The notes: generated by a model not told the origin, from the sequence alone. A stretch of DNA of 64,000 nucleotides from Paucimonas sp. (GCA_028292545.1 JAQGMC010000013.1:1-64000), one strand, 5' to 3'; counted from the stretch's first letter, positions 19,136-29,576 are shown. Numbers and translations are program-made.

Positions 19136-19900
19136 TCAGCTGAACTTGCTGAAGTCCGGGCGCCGCTTTTCAAAGAATGCAGTGAATGCTTCCTTCGCTT
19201 CGGGTGCCAGCAGCATGGCGCCGAAATGCCGGCCCTCTGCAGCGATGGCCTCGGCAACCATGGGCCTGGCCTGGGCTTTCATCAAGCTTTTGGTGACCCG
19301 CAGCGAGGAAGCCGGCAAGGCTGCCAGCGTTGCTGCCCGTGCCCGCGCATAGGCATCGAGTTCGGCTGCCGGCAGCAGCTTGTTCACCAGTCCCATTTGC
19401 AAGGCTTCCGGGGCCAGGAAGGGTTCGCCGAACAGCAATTTCTCGGCGGCGACGTGATAGCCCACCATCGCTGGCAGCAGCGCGCTGGATGCGAATTCCG
19501 GACACAGGCCCAGTTGCGCGAAGGGCAGCGAAAATTTTGCATTCTCGGCCGCATAAACGACGTCGCAATGCAGCAGCATCGTAGTGCCGATGCCGATGGC
19601 CGCGCCAGCCACGGCGGCCACGACGGGCTTTTCCGCCTGCGACAGCGCATGGATGAACTGGAACACCGGACTATCCATCCCCTTGGGTGGATTGCGCAAG
19701 AAATCGTCAAGGTCATTCCCGGACGTAAACACCTCCGGTGCACCATGAAAAAACAGCACCCGTATCGCCGGGTCGCGCCCGGCGTCCAGCACCGCATCGG
19801 TCATTTGCTGGTACATCGCGGACGTGATCGCATTCTTCTTTTCGATGCGGTCAAAGCCGATGCTGGCGATGCCGCCTTGCTTGCTGACTGCGATGCTCAT
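19136..19900 (-). CDS. enoyl-CoA hydratase/isomerase family protein
   Basis: MSIAVSKQGGIASIGFDRIEKKNAITSAMYQQM, AAVAGAAIGIGTTMLLHCDVVYA, FSLPFAQLGLCPE. Start at 19900 rather than 20017. Confidence 0.9.
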   Translation of the reverse strand: MSIAVSKQGGIASIGFDRIEKKNAITSAMYQQMTDAVLDAGRDPAIRVLFFHGAPEVFTSGNDLDDFLRNPPKGMDSPVFQFIHALSQAEKPVVAAVAGAAIGIGTTMLLHCDVVYAAENAKFSLPFAQLGLCPEFASSALLPAMVGYHVAAEKLLFGEPFLAPEALQMGLVNKLLPAAELDAYARARAATLAALPASSLRVTKSLMKAQARPMVAEAIAAEGRHFGAMLLAPEAKEAFTAFFEKRRPDFSKFS

Positions 19901-19968
19901 TTCCACTCCCCCGGTTTGCTTTTTGCGGCCGCCACACAAGGCAGCGGCCGCGCTTCTGGCCCGGCTGC

Positions 19969-21165
19969 TTACATGCGCTCGAAAATGCCGGCCGCGCCCA
20001 TGCCGGTGCCAACGCACATCGTCACCATGCCGTATTTCAGGTTGCGGCGACGCAGCGCATGAATCACGGTGGCCGAGCGGATGGCGCCGGTCCCGCCCAG
20101 CGGATGGCCCAGCGCGATTGCGCCGCCCATCGGATTGACCTTTGCCGGATCCAGCCCGAGGTCCTGGATCACCGCCAGCGCCTGCGCCGCGAAGGCTTCG
20201 TTCAGCTCGAACCAGTCGATCTGGTCCTGGCTCAGTCCAGCCGAACGCAAGGCGGCTGGAATCGCTTCCTTGGGGCCGATGCCCATGATTTCCGGCGGCA
20301 CGCCGCGTACCGCGAAAGACACGAAGCGCGCCAGCGGCACCAGGTTGAACTGGCGCAGGATTTTTTCGCTGACCAGGATCAGCGCGCCGGCGCCGTCTGA
20401 TGTTTGCGAACTGTTGCCGGCGGTGACGCTGCCTTTGGCGGCGAACACGGGCCGCAAGCGCGCCAGCGCTTCCAGGCTGGTGTCGGCACGCGGGCCTTCG
20501 TCTTCGGTTGCAATGCGCGTCACCACCTTGATTTCACCGCTGGCAAGGTCAGGGAATTTCTCCACGATCTCCACCGGCGTGATTTCATCTGCGCGCTCGC
20601 CGCGCTCTTGCGCAGCAATGGCTTTCAAGTGCGAGGCGAGCGCAAATTCATCCTGGGCTTCGCGGCTAACTTTCCACTGCCTGGCCACGTTCTCCGCAGT
20701 CAGTCCCATGCCATAGGCCATGCCGATATTCTCGTCGCGGAAAATGCCCATGTTCATCGATGGATGGTGGCCCATCATCGGCACCATCGACATCGATTCC
20801 GCGCCGGCGGCGATCATGACGTCGGCTTCACCGACGCGGATGCGATCGGCTGCCATCGCCACTGCGCTCAAGCCGGATGCGCAATAACGGTTGACCGTCA
20901 CGCCGCCCACGGTGCGCGGCAAGCCGGCCAAAAGCACGGCCATGCGCGCCAGGTTCAAGCCCTGCTCGGCTTCAGGAAAGGAACAGCCGACGATGGCATC
21001 TTCGATCAGCGCCGGGTCCAGGCCCGGCACCTGTGCCAGCGCCGATTGCATTGCCCGCACCAGCAAGTCGTCGGGACGCACATGGCGGAACATGCCCCGC
21101 GGCGCCTTGCCGATCGGGGTCCGGGTGGCGGCTACGACATAGGCGTCCTGCAATTGTTTGCTCAT
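19969..21165 (-). CDS. acetyl-CoA C-acyltransferase (thiolase)
   Basis: DAYVVAATRTPIGKAPRG, VNRYCASGLSAVAMA, GGAIALGHPLGGTGAIRSATVIH, VTMCVGTGMGAAGIFE. Confidence 0.94.
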   Translation of the reverse strand: MSKQLQDAYVVAATRTPIGKAPRGMFRHVRPDDLLVRAMQSALAQVPGLDPALIEDAIVGCSFPEAEQGLNLARMAVLLAGLPRTVGGVTVNRYCASGLSAVAMAADRIRVGEADVMIAAGAESMSMVPMMGHHPSMNMGIFRDENIGMAYGMGLTAENVARQWKVSREAQDEFALASHLKAIAAQERGERADEITPVEIVEKFPDLASGEIKVVTRIATEDEGPRADTSLEALARLRPVFAAKGSVTAGNSSQTSDGAGALILVSEKILRQFNLVPLARFVSFAVRGVPPEIMGIGPKEAIPAALRSAGLSQDQIDWFELNEAFAAQALAVIQDLGLDPAKVNPMGGAIALGHPLGGTGAIRSATVIHALRRRNLKYGMVTMCVGTGMGAAGIFERM

Positions 21166-21199
21166 TTCTGGTTCTCCTGGTTCGATGCCTGGGGCGCGC

Positions 21200-23587
21200 T
21201 CAATTGCGCACCGGCTTGCCGGTCTGCATCATGCCCATGATGCGTTCCTGGGTCTTGGGATGGGCCAGCAATTCCATGAAGCCGCGCCGCTCAAGATCCA
21301 GCAGCCACTGCTCGTCAACCATGCTGCCCGGCTCGATATCGCCGCCGCTGACAACGCCAGCGATCATGCTGGCCAGCTTGTAGTCATGGGCGGAAATGAA
21401 ACCGCCATCGCGCATGTTGACCAGTTGCGCCATGATGGTGGCCATGCCATACCGGCCCGTCACCGGCACTGGCTTGCGCAGCGGCGGCCGGTAGCCAGCG
21501 TCGTGCATGGCGCGCGCCTGGCTCTTGGCCACATACAGCAATTCATGCGGGTTGTAGACGATGATGTCGTCTGGCTTCAGGTAACCCATTGCGCGCGCTT
21601 CCAGCGCCGATTTCGACACATTGGCCATCGCGGCATTGGTAACCGACGTCTTCAGGAATTGCAGGATGTCGTTGCCCTGGGCCGCGGCCGCGGCGCGCAA
21701 GGCTGCCTCTTTCAAACCGCCACCAGCCGGTATCAAGCCCACGCCCACTTCCACCAGGCCGATATAGGATTCCATCGCCGCCACGCGGCGCGCCGCATGC
21801 AGCATCAATTCGCAGCCGCCGCCCAGCGCCAGGCCGGCCACCGCCGCCACCACCGGCACGTTCGCGTATTTCAGCGCCATGAAGGCTTGCTGCAGGCGCG
21901 CCACCTCGGGCTCGATTGCCTTCACGCCGCCAGACATGAATACCGGCAGCATCGCCTGCAGGTCGGCGCCGGCGGAGAAGGCGCCGCCTTCGGCCGCATC
22001 CGCATTCCAGATCACCAGGCCCTGGTAATTCTTTTCCGCCTCGGCCAGCGCACGCGCCATGCCATCGATGACGCCCGGCCCGATCACATGCATCTTGGTT
22101 TTCAGCGACAGCACCAGCACGCCGTCGTTTTGATGCCAGGCGCGCACGGAATCGTCTTCAAACACCGTGCTGCCGCCGCTCTTGCCATCGGCGCTTGCTT
22201 CACCCAGCACGGGCGCCCGGAACACCTGGCGCTGGTAGACCGGCAAGGCTGGCCGCGGCACATAGGCACGCCGTGCCGGCGACCATGAACCCTCGGGCGT
22301 ATGCACGCCGGTACGGCCGTCGAATACCCAGTCCGGCAGCGGCGCATTCGACAGCGCGCGGCCGGCTTCAATGTCTTCCTTGACCCAGGTTGCAACCTGC
22401 TGCCAGCCTGCCGCCTGCCAGGTTTCGAACGGGCCCATGCTCCAGCCAAAACCCCAGCGCAGCGCCAGGTCAACGTCGCGCGCGCTGTCGGCAATGCTTT
22501 CCAGGTGCACCGCCATGTAATGGAAGCCATCGCGGAAGATCGACCACAGGAATTGCGCTTGCGGATTGGTCGAATCGTGCAAGGCTTTCATGCGCTTGCC
22601 CAAGTCCTTTTCCTTCAGGATGCGGCCCACCAGGTCGTCAGCCTTGCCGCCGCCGGCAACATAATCCCGCTTTTGCGCATCGATGCGCAGGACGTCGCGT
22701 CCCTGCTTCTTGTAAAAACCGGCGCCAGTTTTTTGGCCCAGCGCACCGGCTTCAATCAGTTGCGCCAGCAGCGCCGGCGTTTTGTAGACTTCGAAAAACG
22801 GATCGCCCTGCAGGTTGTCCTGCATGGTGCGGATCACGTGGCCCATCGTATCCAGGCCAACCACGTCGGCGGTGCGGAAGGTGCCCGACTTGGCGCGGCC
22901 CAGGCGCGCGCCGGTCAAGTCGTCGACCACGTCCACCGACAGGCCGAATTTTTCCGCTTCATGAATCGTTGCCAGCATGCCGAAGACGCCGACCCGGTTG
23001 GCGATGAAGTTGGGCGTGTCGAAGGCGCGCACCACGCCCTTGCCCAGCGCCGTGGTGAGAAAAGTTTCGAGCTGGTCGAGTATCGCCGGCTGCGTGGCTG
23101 CGGTCGGAATCAGTTCGACCAGGTGCATGTAGCGCGGCGGATTGAAGAAATGCACGCCGCAAAAGCGGGCTTTCAAGTCGTCGCCAAAGCCTTCGGCCAG
23201 CTTCGTGATCGACAGGCCCGACGTATTGGTGGCGAAGATCGTGCTGGCGCCGATATGCGGCGCCACGCGCTGGTACAGCGCATGTTTCCAGTCCATGCGC
23301 TCGGCAATGGCTTCGATCACCAGGTCACAACCGGCCAGGAGCGCCAGGTCGTCGTCATAGTTGGCGGCCTGGATCAGCGCCGCTTCGTCGCTCATGCCCA
23401 GCGGCGCGGGACTGAGCTTTTTCAGGTTTTCGATGGCGCGTAGCGCAATGCCATTCTTGGGGCCTTCCCTGGCCGGCAAGTCAAACAGCACCACCGGCAC
23501 GCGCGCGTTGACGCAATGCGCTGCAATCTGCGCGCCCATCACGCCCGCGCCCAGCACCGCGACTTTCCTGACTATGAAATTCGACAT
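21200..23587 (-). CDS. 3-hydroxyacyl-CoA dehydrogenase/enoyl-CoA hydratase (FadB/FadN-like)
   Basis: VAVLGAGVMGAQIAAHCVNARVPVVLFD, FFNPPRYMHLVELIP, plus C-terminal crotonase AGLALGGGCELMLHAARRVAA. Confidence 0.93.
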   Translation of the reverse strand: MSNFIVRKVAVLGAGVMGAQIAAHCVNARVPVVLFDLPAREGPKNGIALRAIENLKKLSPAPLGMSDEAALIQAANYDDDLALLAGCDLVIEAIAERMDWKHALYQRVAPHIGASTIFATNTSGLSITKLAEGFGDDLKARFCGVHFFNPPRYMHLVELIPTAATQPAILDQLETFLTTALGKGVVRAFDTPNFIANRVGVFGMLATIHEAEKFGLSVDVVDDLTGARLGRAKSGTFRTADVVGLDTMGHVIRTMQDNLQGDPFFEVYKTPALLAQLIEAGALGQKTGAGFYKKQGRDVLRIDAQKRDYVAGGGKADDLVGRILKEKDLGKRMKALHDSTNPQAQFLWSIFRDGFHYMAVHLESIADSARDVDLALRWGFGWSMGPFETWQAAGWQQVATWVKEDIEAGRALSNAPLPDWVFDGRTGVHTPEGSWSPARRAYVPRPALPVYQRQVFRAPVLGEASADGKSGGSTVFEDDSVRAWHQNDGVLVLSLKTKMHVIGPGVIDGMARALAEAEKNYQGLVIWNADAAEGGAFSAGADLQAMLPVFMSGGVKAIEPEVARLQQAFMALKYANVPVVAAVAGLALGGGCELMLHAARRVAAMESYIGLVEVGVGLIPAGGGLKEAALRAAAAAQGNDILQFLKTSVTNAAMANVSKSALEARAMGYLKPDDIIVYNPHELLYVAKSQARAMHDAGYRPPLRKPVPVTGRYGMATIMAQLVNMRDGGFISAHDYKLASMIAGVVSGGDIEPGSMVDEQWLLDLERRGFMELLAHPKTQERIMGMMQTGKPVRN

Positions 23588-23630
23588 GGATAATCCTCTT
23601 GTTCGCAGTTTCGTTTTTGATGTTGCGCCG

Positions 23631-25421
23631 TCACAGCAGGTCGGCATCCAGCGCCATCAGCGCGGCGGAACCGGCGCGGGCCTGGCGGATCAGCATGGCG
23701 GTTTCGGGCAGCAGGCGCGAAAAATAGAAGCGCGCCGTGCCCAGCTTGGCCTTGTAGAAATCGTCGCCGGAATCCTGCTTCTCCAGCGCGATCTTGGCCA
23801 TGCGCGCAAAGAAGTAAGAAAACATCAGGTGGCCCAGCACGCGCAGGTAAGGCACGGCCGCGGCGCCCACTTCATCCTGGTTCTGGAAGGCTTTCATGCC
23901 GATTTCCATGGTTAGCTTGCTGACCTTTTCACCCAGGTCGGCCAGCGGCGTAATGAATTCGGACATGGCTTCATCAGTGCCGTTTTCCTCGACGAATGCC
24001 TTTACCTTTTCACCAAACTTGCGCAGCTTGACGCCATTGTCCATCAGGACCTTGCGACCCAGAAGGTCGAGCGACTGCACCGTGTTCGTGCCTTCGTAAA
24101 TCATGTTGATGCGAGAGTCACGCACATACTGCTCCATGCCCGATTCGACGATATAGCCGTGGCCGCCGAATACCTGCATGGCTTCCGAAGTCGCGATCCA
24201 GCCATTGTCGGTAAGGAAAGCCTTGGCGATCGGCGTCAGCAGCGTCACCTCGTCTTCTGCCTCTTTGCGAACGGCTTCATCGGGATGGTGCAATTCCTTG
24301 TCCAGCAACAGCGCGAGATGCGTGGTGAAGGCGCGGCCGCCTTCGGCATAGGCACGCGCCGTCAACAGCATGCGCCGCACATCCGGATGCACGATGATCG
24401 GGTCAGCCGGCTTGTCCGGCGCCTTCACACCGGACAGGCTGCGCATCTGCAAGCGGTCTTTCGCATAAACCAGCGCATTCTGGTAGGCGACTTCAGTCAG
24501 GCCCAGCGATTGCATGCCCACGCCCAGGCGCGCGGCATTCATCATGACGAACATGGCGTTCAAGCCCTTGTTGGGCTCGCCAATCAGCCAGCCGGTCGCG
24601 CCATCCAGGTTGATCTGGCAAGTGGCATTGCCGTGGATGCCCATCTTTTCTTCAATCGCGCCGCACTGGACTGCATTGCGCGCACCCGGCGCGCCGCCTG
24701 CATCGGGCAGGAATTTCGGCACCAGGAACAGTGAAATGCCGCGCGTGCCCACGGGTGCGTCGGGCAAGCGCGCCAGCACCAGGTGCACGATATTGGCGGC
24801 CATGTCGTGCTCGCCGGCGGAGATAAAGATCTTGTTGCCGGTGATGCGATAAGAACCATCCGGTTGCGGCTCGGCGCGGCTGCGCAGCAAGCCCAGGTCG
24901 GTGCCGCAATGCGGTTCAGTCAGGCACATGGTGCCGGTCCATTCGCCCGACACCAGCTTGGGCAGGTAAAGCGCCTGCTGTTCGGGCGTGCCATGCGCAT
25001 GCAGGCAGCCATAGGCGCCGTGCGACAGGCCGGGATACATGGTCCAGGCCTGGTTGGCCGCATTCATCATTTCATACAGGGTATTGTTCAGCACCAGCGG
25101 CAAGCCCTGGCCGCCATATTGCGGATCGCAGGACAGCGATGGCCAGCCCGCTTCCACATACTGCTGGTAGGCTTCTTTGAAGCCTTTCGGCGTGCGCACT
25201 TCATGCGTTTCACGATCCAGCGTGCAACCTTCGCGATCTCCGGAAAGGTTCAACGGGTACAGCACTTGCGAAGTGAACTTGCCGCCCTCTTCGAGTACCT
25301 GGTTGATGATGTCGGCGTCGACATCGGCATGCCTGGGAAGCTGCTTCAATTCCTGTTCGACGCCCAGCAATTCATGCATGACGAATTGAATGTCGCGCAG
25401 CGGCGGAATGTATTGGCCCAT
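23631..25421 (-). CDS. acyl-CoA dehydrogenase
   Basis: MCLTEPHCGTDLGLLRSRA, GNKIFISAGEHDMAANIVHLVLARL, VFGGHGYIVESGMEQYVRDSRINMIYEGTNTVQ. Confidence 0.93.
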   Translation of the reverse strand: MGQYIPPLRDIQFVMHELLGVEQELKQLPRHADVDADIINQVLEEGGKFTSQVLYPLNLSGDREGCTLDRETHEVRTPKGFKEAYQQYVEAGWPSLSCDPQYGGQGLPLVLNNTLYEMMNAANQAWTMYPGLSHGAYGCLHAHGTPEQQALYLPKLVSGEWTGTMCLTEPHCGTDLGLLRSRAEPQPDGSYRITGNKIFISAGEHDMAANIVHLVLARLPDAPVGTRGISLFLVPKFLPDAGGAPGARNAVQCGAIEEKMGIHGNATCQINLDGATGWLIGEPNKGLNAMFVMMNAARLGVGMQSLGLTEVAYQNALVYAKDRLQMRSLSGVKAPDKPADPIIVHPDVRRMLLTARAYAEGGRAFTTHLALLLDKELHHPDEAVRKEAEDEVTLLTPIAKAFLTDNGWIATSEAMQVFGGHGYIVESGMEQYVRDSRINMIYEGTNTVQSLDLLGRKVLMDNGVKLRKFGEKVKAFVEENGTDEAMSEFITPLADLGEKVSKLTMEIGMKAFQNQDEVGAAAVPYLRVLGHLMFSYFFARMAKIALEKQDSGDDFYKAKLGTARFYFSRLLPETAMLIRQARAGSAALMALDADLL

Positions 25422-25545
25422 TGCTTTTCTCCTGATGGATGATCGTTGATCCGGCTTCAGGCCCCGCGCCCGTGTCGATGCGGCTGTGCCGGTTAGTCTT
25501 TGTTATCTGTCCTGTGCTGCCTGGCTGTGCCAGTGCCAGGCCGGT

Positions 25546-26220
25546 TCAGCCCGCTGCCTTGCGCCCGGCAGTGCGGCCCTTCGGCCTTGCTTGCTCCACT
25601 TCAGCTGCGCTATTGCGATAGTCCGCAATCAGGCGCGCAAAACCGGCCTCCGCCCGTTCCACGCTGCCGGGCCGCTTGATGAAGCGGGCATCGTGATGCA
25701 AGGCCAGGATCAAGCCATACATTTCGTACACCAGCTGCTGCGGGTCAGTGTCGGGCTTCAAATGCCCCATCTGCACCGCTTGCACGACACAGCGGTTGAG
25801 CGCGCTCTGCCAGGCGCGCACCATGGCCACCAGTTCCTCGCGGATTTCACCAGGCCGGTCGTCGTACTCGACTGCTCCGCTAATGTATATGCAACCGGAG
25901 GCAATCTCGACAGTCACCCGTTTGATCCAGCGCGCAAACATCGCTTCCAACCGCGGCAAGCCGCGCTCGGCCTGCAGGCTGGGGTAAAACACTTCCTGCT
26001 CGAAAGTATTGTGGTACAGCTTCAGCACTTCTATCTGCAAGTCGGTGCGCGAACCAAAATGCGCAAACACACCTGACTTGCTCATGTTCATTTTGTCCGC
26101 CAGAAGGCCTATCGTCAGGCCTTCCAGCCCGTCGCGGCTGGCGAGCCCGAGCGCGACATCCAGGATGGCGGCGCGCGTCAATTCGCCCTTGCGCATGAAC
26201 TTCGGCGTAGTGTCTGTCAT
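25546..26220 (-). CDS. TetR/AcrR family transcriptional regulator
   Basis: GELTRAAILDVALGLASRDGLEGLTIGLLADKMNMSKSGVFAHFGSRTDLQIEVL HTH; start at 26220 downstream of the palindromic operator. Confidence 0.88.
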   Translation of the reverse strand: MTDTTPKFMRKGELTRAAILDVALGLASRDGLEGLTIGLLADKMNMSKSGVFAHFGSRTDLQIEVLKLYHNTFEQEVFYPSLQAERGLPRLEAMFARWIKRVTVEIASGCIYISGAVEYDDRPGEIREELVAMVRAWQSALNRCVVQAVQMGHLKPDTDPQQLVYEMYGLILALHHDARFIKRPGSVERAEAGFARLIADYRNSAAEVEQARPKGRTAGRKAAG

Positions 26221-26227
26221 GGGATTA

Positions 26228-26243
26228 TTCGTTCGAACGTTCG
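26228..26243. promoter_or_regulatory. putative palindromic operator of the TetR regulator
   Basis: ttCGTTCGAACGTTCG contains two overlapping 10-bp perfect palindromes (CGTTCGAACG 26230-26239; CGAACGTTCG 26234-26243) just upstream of the preferred start. Confidence 0.55.
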
Positions 26244-26444
26244 TACTATTATTCACGACCCTTCAAAAGTCAAAGGCCTGTGTAGAGCGGCCCATCTAAC
26301 CGGGACGCAAAGATGCAATCGAACCCGGAAACAGGATTAAAGCGCGAAATCGGGCAGCGTGCTGTACCGCAATGCAACAGAGGACGCACTGCCGCTCGCC
26401 GCGGGTGACTTGTGGGTAGTGGCGCCGGCGCGGTCCGGGCCGGC

Positions 26445-26822
26445 TTACTGGCGGTCGAGCAAACGCCGGTCGCGCTTGGTTGGACGGCCCTTGATGCTGT
26501 CTGCCGGTTCATGGAACCAGCGCTTCTGCTCGGCTGCCGCAACCCGCCTGGCTGCGCTTTCAGGCGTTTCCGCGTACAGACCCTGGGCGACAGCAGCCGG
26601 CCCGCGCTTGTCGCTCAGTTCGACCACCACCACGTCGAACAAGCCGCTTTCGTTTTCTATGCGCAGCTTATCGCCGGGGCGTATGTTGCGCGCCGGTTTT
26701 ATGCGCTCCTCCCCCAGCCGCACTTTTCCTGCTTCCACCGCCTGGGTGGCTAGCGAGCGCGTCTTGAAAAAACGCGCCGCCCACAACCACTTATCTATCC
26801 TCACGCTATCCATGCTGCTCAT
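26445..26822 (-). CDS. hslR: S4-domain RNA-binding heat shock protein 15 homologue
   Basis: RIDKWLWAARFFKTRSLATQAVEAGKVRLGEERIKPARNIRPGDKLRIE. Confidence 0.88.
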   Translation of the reverse strand: MSSMDSVRIDKWLWAARFFKTRSLATQAVEAGKVRLGEERIKPARNIRPGDKLRIENESGLFDVVVVELSDKRGPAAVAQGLYAETPESAARRVAAAEQKRWFHEPADSIKGRPTKRDRRLLDRQ

Positions 26823-26912
26823 CCTGGTGTTGGCCGCTCCGGGCGCTGCTGCCGGATTCCGGCTGTGACTGCAGGCGGGCGCCGCGGTTCGCTCTGGCGC
26901 CAGCCGCGGTGT

Positions 26913-28079
26913 TCAACGGTATGCCCCCAGCGTAATCACGCGCATCAGCAGCCGGTAGAGCACGAAAGCGGCCTCGTGCCCGAGGCGGCTGGTCCAGGGC
27001 ATGTTGCTGAATTCTTCCAGCTTGACTGGCGTGCCCTCTGCTACGCCGCTGCAAATGTACTGGCGTAGCGACTGGGCGAACTGCGCATCGCGCACGACGA
27101 TATTGGCTTCCTGGTTCACGAACAGGCTGAGACCATCGAAATTGCTCGATCCCACCGTCGCCCAATCGTCATCAATGACAGCTACCTTGCCATGCAGTTG
27201 GGTCTTGCGGTATTCCACGATGCGCACGCCGGCGCGCAACAGCTTTGGATAGTAGGACTGGGCAACCGCATCCTGCAGCGGAAATTCACCCACGCCCAGC
27301 AACAGCGTTACATCGACCCCGCGCGATGCAGCCGACTCCAGCGCCGCACGCAATTTCCGGCCCGGGGCGAAATACGGCGTGGCCAGCAAGGCCTGCTTGC
27401 GGGCATGCCCCAGCGCATGCAAATAAGCCTTCTGAATCGTTGACCGGTTGCGCAGGTTGTCGCGCACCACCAGCGCCCCCACGGCTGGCTTGTTGCTGGT
27501 GGCAAGCCGGGTGCCGCGCTCACGCGCCAGGCGGCCGATGCGCGACATCAGCGGCAGCTTGCCGATGCGGCTCCACTGCTCGCACATCTCCTTTTCAATC
27601 ACCTCCACCAGCGGGCCGCGAATCTTGATTGCGAAATCCCAGCGCGGCGCGGGCAGGGGCACGACGTCATTGCGGTCGTCCAGCATGTCATCCACCAGGT
27701 TCACGCCGCCGAGATAGGCGCATTCGCCATCGACGACACACATCTTGCGATGCATGCGCGTGATGCCGCGCCGGAACCAGGGATTGAAATTGCGATGATT
27801 GACGCCGGCTTGACGCAAGACGCGCTTGAGGTCGCCCGAGCCGAGCCGGCCGGTGCCGACCCAGTCGGTGATGACGTGCACCGCAACGCCGCGCTGCGCC
27901 GCCCGCACCAGCGCATCGCGCACTGCCAGGCCAGTGCGGTCGGCTGAAAAAATGTAGGTTTCGAGCCAGATATGGCTGCGCGCGGCGTCGATGGCGCGCA
28001 GCAGTTCCGGGAAATATTCGGCGCCCCGGTGCAGCAGGTCGATCTTGTTGCCGGCGGTATAGGTAACCGTGCGCATCAA
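26913..28079 (-). CDS. clsB: cardiolipin synthase B-like phospholipase D protein
   Basis: Two HKD motifs: HRKMCVVDGECAYLGGVNLVDD and HGKVAVIDDDWATVGSSNFDGLS. Confidence 0.9.
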   Translation of the reverse strand: MMRTVTYTAGNKIDLLHRGAEYFPELLRAIDAARSHIWLETYIFSADRTGLAVRDALVRAAQRGVAVHVITDWVGTGRLGSGDLKRVLRQAGVNHRNFNPWFRRGITRMHRKMCVVDGECAYLGGVNLVDDMLDDRNDVVPLPAPRWDFAIKIRGPLVEVIEKEMCEQWSRIGKLPLMSRIGRLARERGTRLATSNKPAVGALVVRDNLRNRSTIQKAYLHALGHARKQALLATPYFAPGRKLRAALESAASRGVDVTLLLGVGEFPLQDAVAQSYYPKLLRAGVRIVEYRKTQLHGKVAVIDDDWATVGSSNFDGLSLFVNQEANIVVRDAQFAQSLRQYICSGVAEGTPVKLEEFSNMPWTSRLGHEAAFVLYRLLMRVITLGAYR

Positions 28080-28142
28080 GTCAGTGGGCAGGAAAGGATG
28101 ACTGCCGTTCCAGGCACACTTGTATATCCATACATGCTGCGC

Positions 28143-28949
28143 TCACGCATGCACCGGAACCTGGCGCAGCGTCGCAACCAGGGGCGCGTGGTCGGACAGG
28201 CGGGCCCAGCGCACCCCATGCAAAACCTTGGCCGACTCGACTTCGAAGCCGCGCACGTAGATGCGGTCGAGCTTGAGCATGGGCATTGCAGCCGGGAAGG
28301 TGCGCGCCGGCTGGATCTTGGGACCGCGCCCGGCAAGCCGGCGCAGGTAAGTGCCGAAACCACGGGTGCTGAGGTTGGCATCGAATACTTCGCGCACGTC
28401 GCAGGCGTCGGCCAGGGTTTGCGACAGCTTGTTTTCCCAGTCGTTGAAGTCGCCGGCAATGATGACTGGCGATCCGGCCGGGGCCGAGCTGGTGACGGCC
28501 TCCACCAGCGCTTCGGTCTGGCGCTTGCGGCTGCCTGCAAACAGGCCCAGGTGCACCACATAGCAATGGATATCGAGCGGCTTGGCATGCACCACGCAAT
28601 GCAGAATGCCGCGCGCCTCATAGGCATGATCAGACACATCCTGGTTGCGCGAATGCACGATCGGAAAATTCGACAGCAGCGCATTGCCGTGGTGGCCATG
28701 GTCATAGGCGGCATTCAAGCCATAGACCACATGCTGGCCTTCGCCCGCCAGGAATTCATGCTGGCCCTGCGATGGCCAGCTTCCAGCATGCCGCAGTGCA
28801 TGCAAGTCGTGCCGCCCCTGCACTTCCTGCAGGAAAACGATGTCTGCCTTCATCGAGCCGATTGCCGCTTTCAATTCCTGGATCCGGGGACGGCTCCCGA
28901 TGGAAGAAACGCCCTTGTGGATGTTGTAGGTAGCAATCGTCAGTTTCAT
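28143..28949 (-). CDS. endonuclease/exonuclease/phosphatase family protein (YbhP-like)
   Basis: LTIATYNIHKGVSSIGSRPRI, DIVFLQEVQG, VIIAGDFNDWEN, LSDHAPLVATL; adjacent to clsB as in the E. coli ybhP-clsB arrangement. Confidence 0.88.
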   Translation of the reverse strand: MKLTIATYNIHKGVSSIGSRPRIQELKAAIGSMKADIVFLQEVQGRHDLHALRHAGSWPSQGQHEFLAGEGQHVVYGLNAAYDHGHHGNALLSNFPIVHSRNQDVSDHAYEARGILHCVVHAKPLDIHCYVVHLGLFAGSRKRQTEALVEAVTSSAPAGSPVIIAGDFNDWENKLSQTLADACDVREVFDANLSTRGFGTYLRRLAGRGPKIQPARTFPAAMPMLKLDRIYVRGFEVESAKVLHGVRWARLSDHAPLVATLRQVPVHA

Positions 28950-28952
28950 ATT

Positions 28953-29444
28953 TTATGCGCTCGCATGGCGTTGCAGGCGAGCTGGCAGTTGCAGGATGGC
29001 TTCGGCGTTGGAGGGAGAAAAGCAGCGGTCGGCCGCCTCGCGCCAGGGCAGCCAGGTATGGCGGCCATGTTCGCGCGGCGCCAGCAGCACGGGCACCGTG
29101 CGCGGCACTTGCAGGCCAAAAACATGCTCGACATTCTTCGTCACACCCGGCTCATAGCGGTGGCGCCAGACCGGGTAGATTTCATACACGTTCGAAATTT
29201 GCCAGTCGACAAGGTTTTCCACCGGCACATGTCCGCCCGGGCCAATGCGGATGCCCGTCTCTTCTTCGACCTCACGCACGGCCGTCTGCTGCAAGGCTTC
29301 ATCGATGAAGTCCTTGGAGCCGGTCACGGATTGCCAAAAGTCGGGCGCATCCGCACGCTCCATCAGCAGCACTTCCAGTTGCGGCGTGTGGATCACGACC
29401 AGCACCGATTCCGGTATTTTGTAAGGACGCTGCAGCGGTTGCAT
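28953..29444 (-). CDS. nudB: dihydroneopterin triphosphate diphosphatase (NUDIX)
   Basis: VTGSKDFIDEALQQTAVREVEEETGI Nudix box; start at ATG 29444 within the longer ORF. Confidence 0.87.
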   Translation of the reverse strand: MQPLQRPYKIPESVLVVIHTPQLEVLLMERADAPDFWQSVTGSKDFIDEALQQTAVREVEEETGIRIGPGGHVPVENLVDWQISNVYEIYPVWRHRYEPGVTKNVEHVFGLQVPRTVPVLLAPREHGRHTWLPWREAADRCFSPSNAEAILQLPARLQRHASA

Positions 29445-29576
29445 GTTTTGTAAGCGAATACCCTGGCAGGCGGACGATGGATGGGAAGCCCGGCTCGCAA
29501 GCGCTTGCCGTGGTTGCGGCGGTTGCGGGCTTGCGCCATGCGGCGAAGATTGCACACCGCACGGCAGCGGCAGGCG

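Noticed and set aside
18783-19257. Small minus-strand ORFs between the ABC ORF and the enoyl-CoA hydratase gene
   Set aside because: Arg/Ala/Cys-rich translations without motifs; no clear ribosome-binding sites; could not be supported as genes.
21158-23443. Long plus-strand ORFs (376 and 380 aa)
   Set aside because: Antisense to the FadB-like gene; low-complexity His/Arg/Gln-rich translation with no family motifs.
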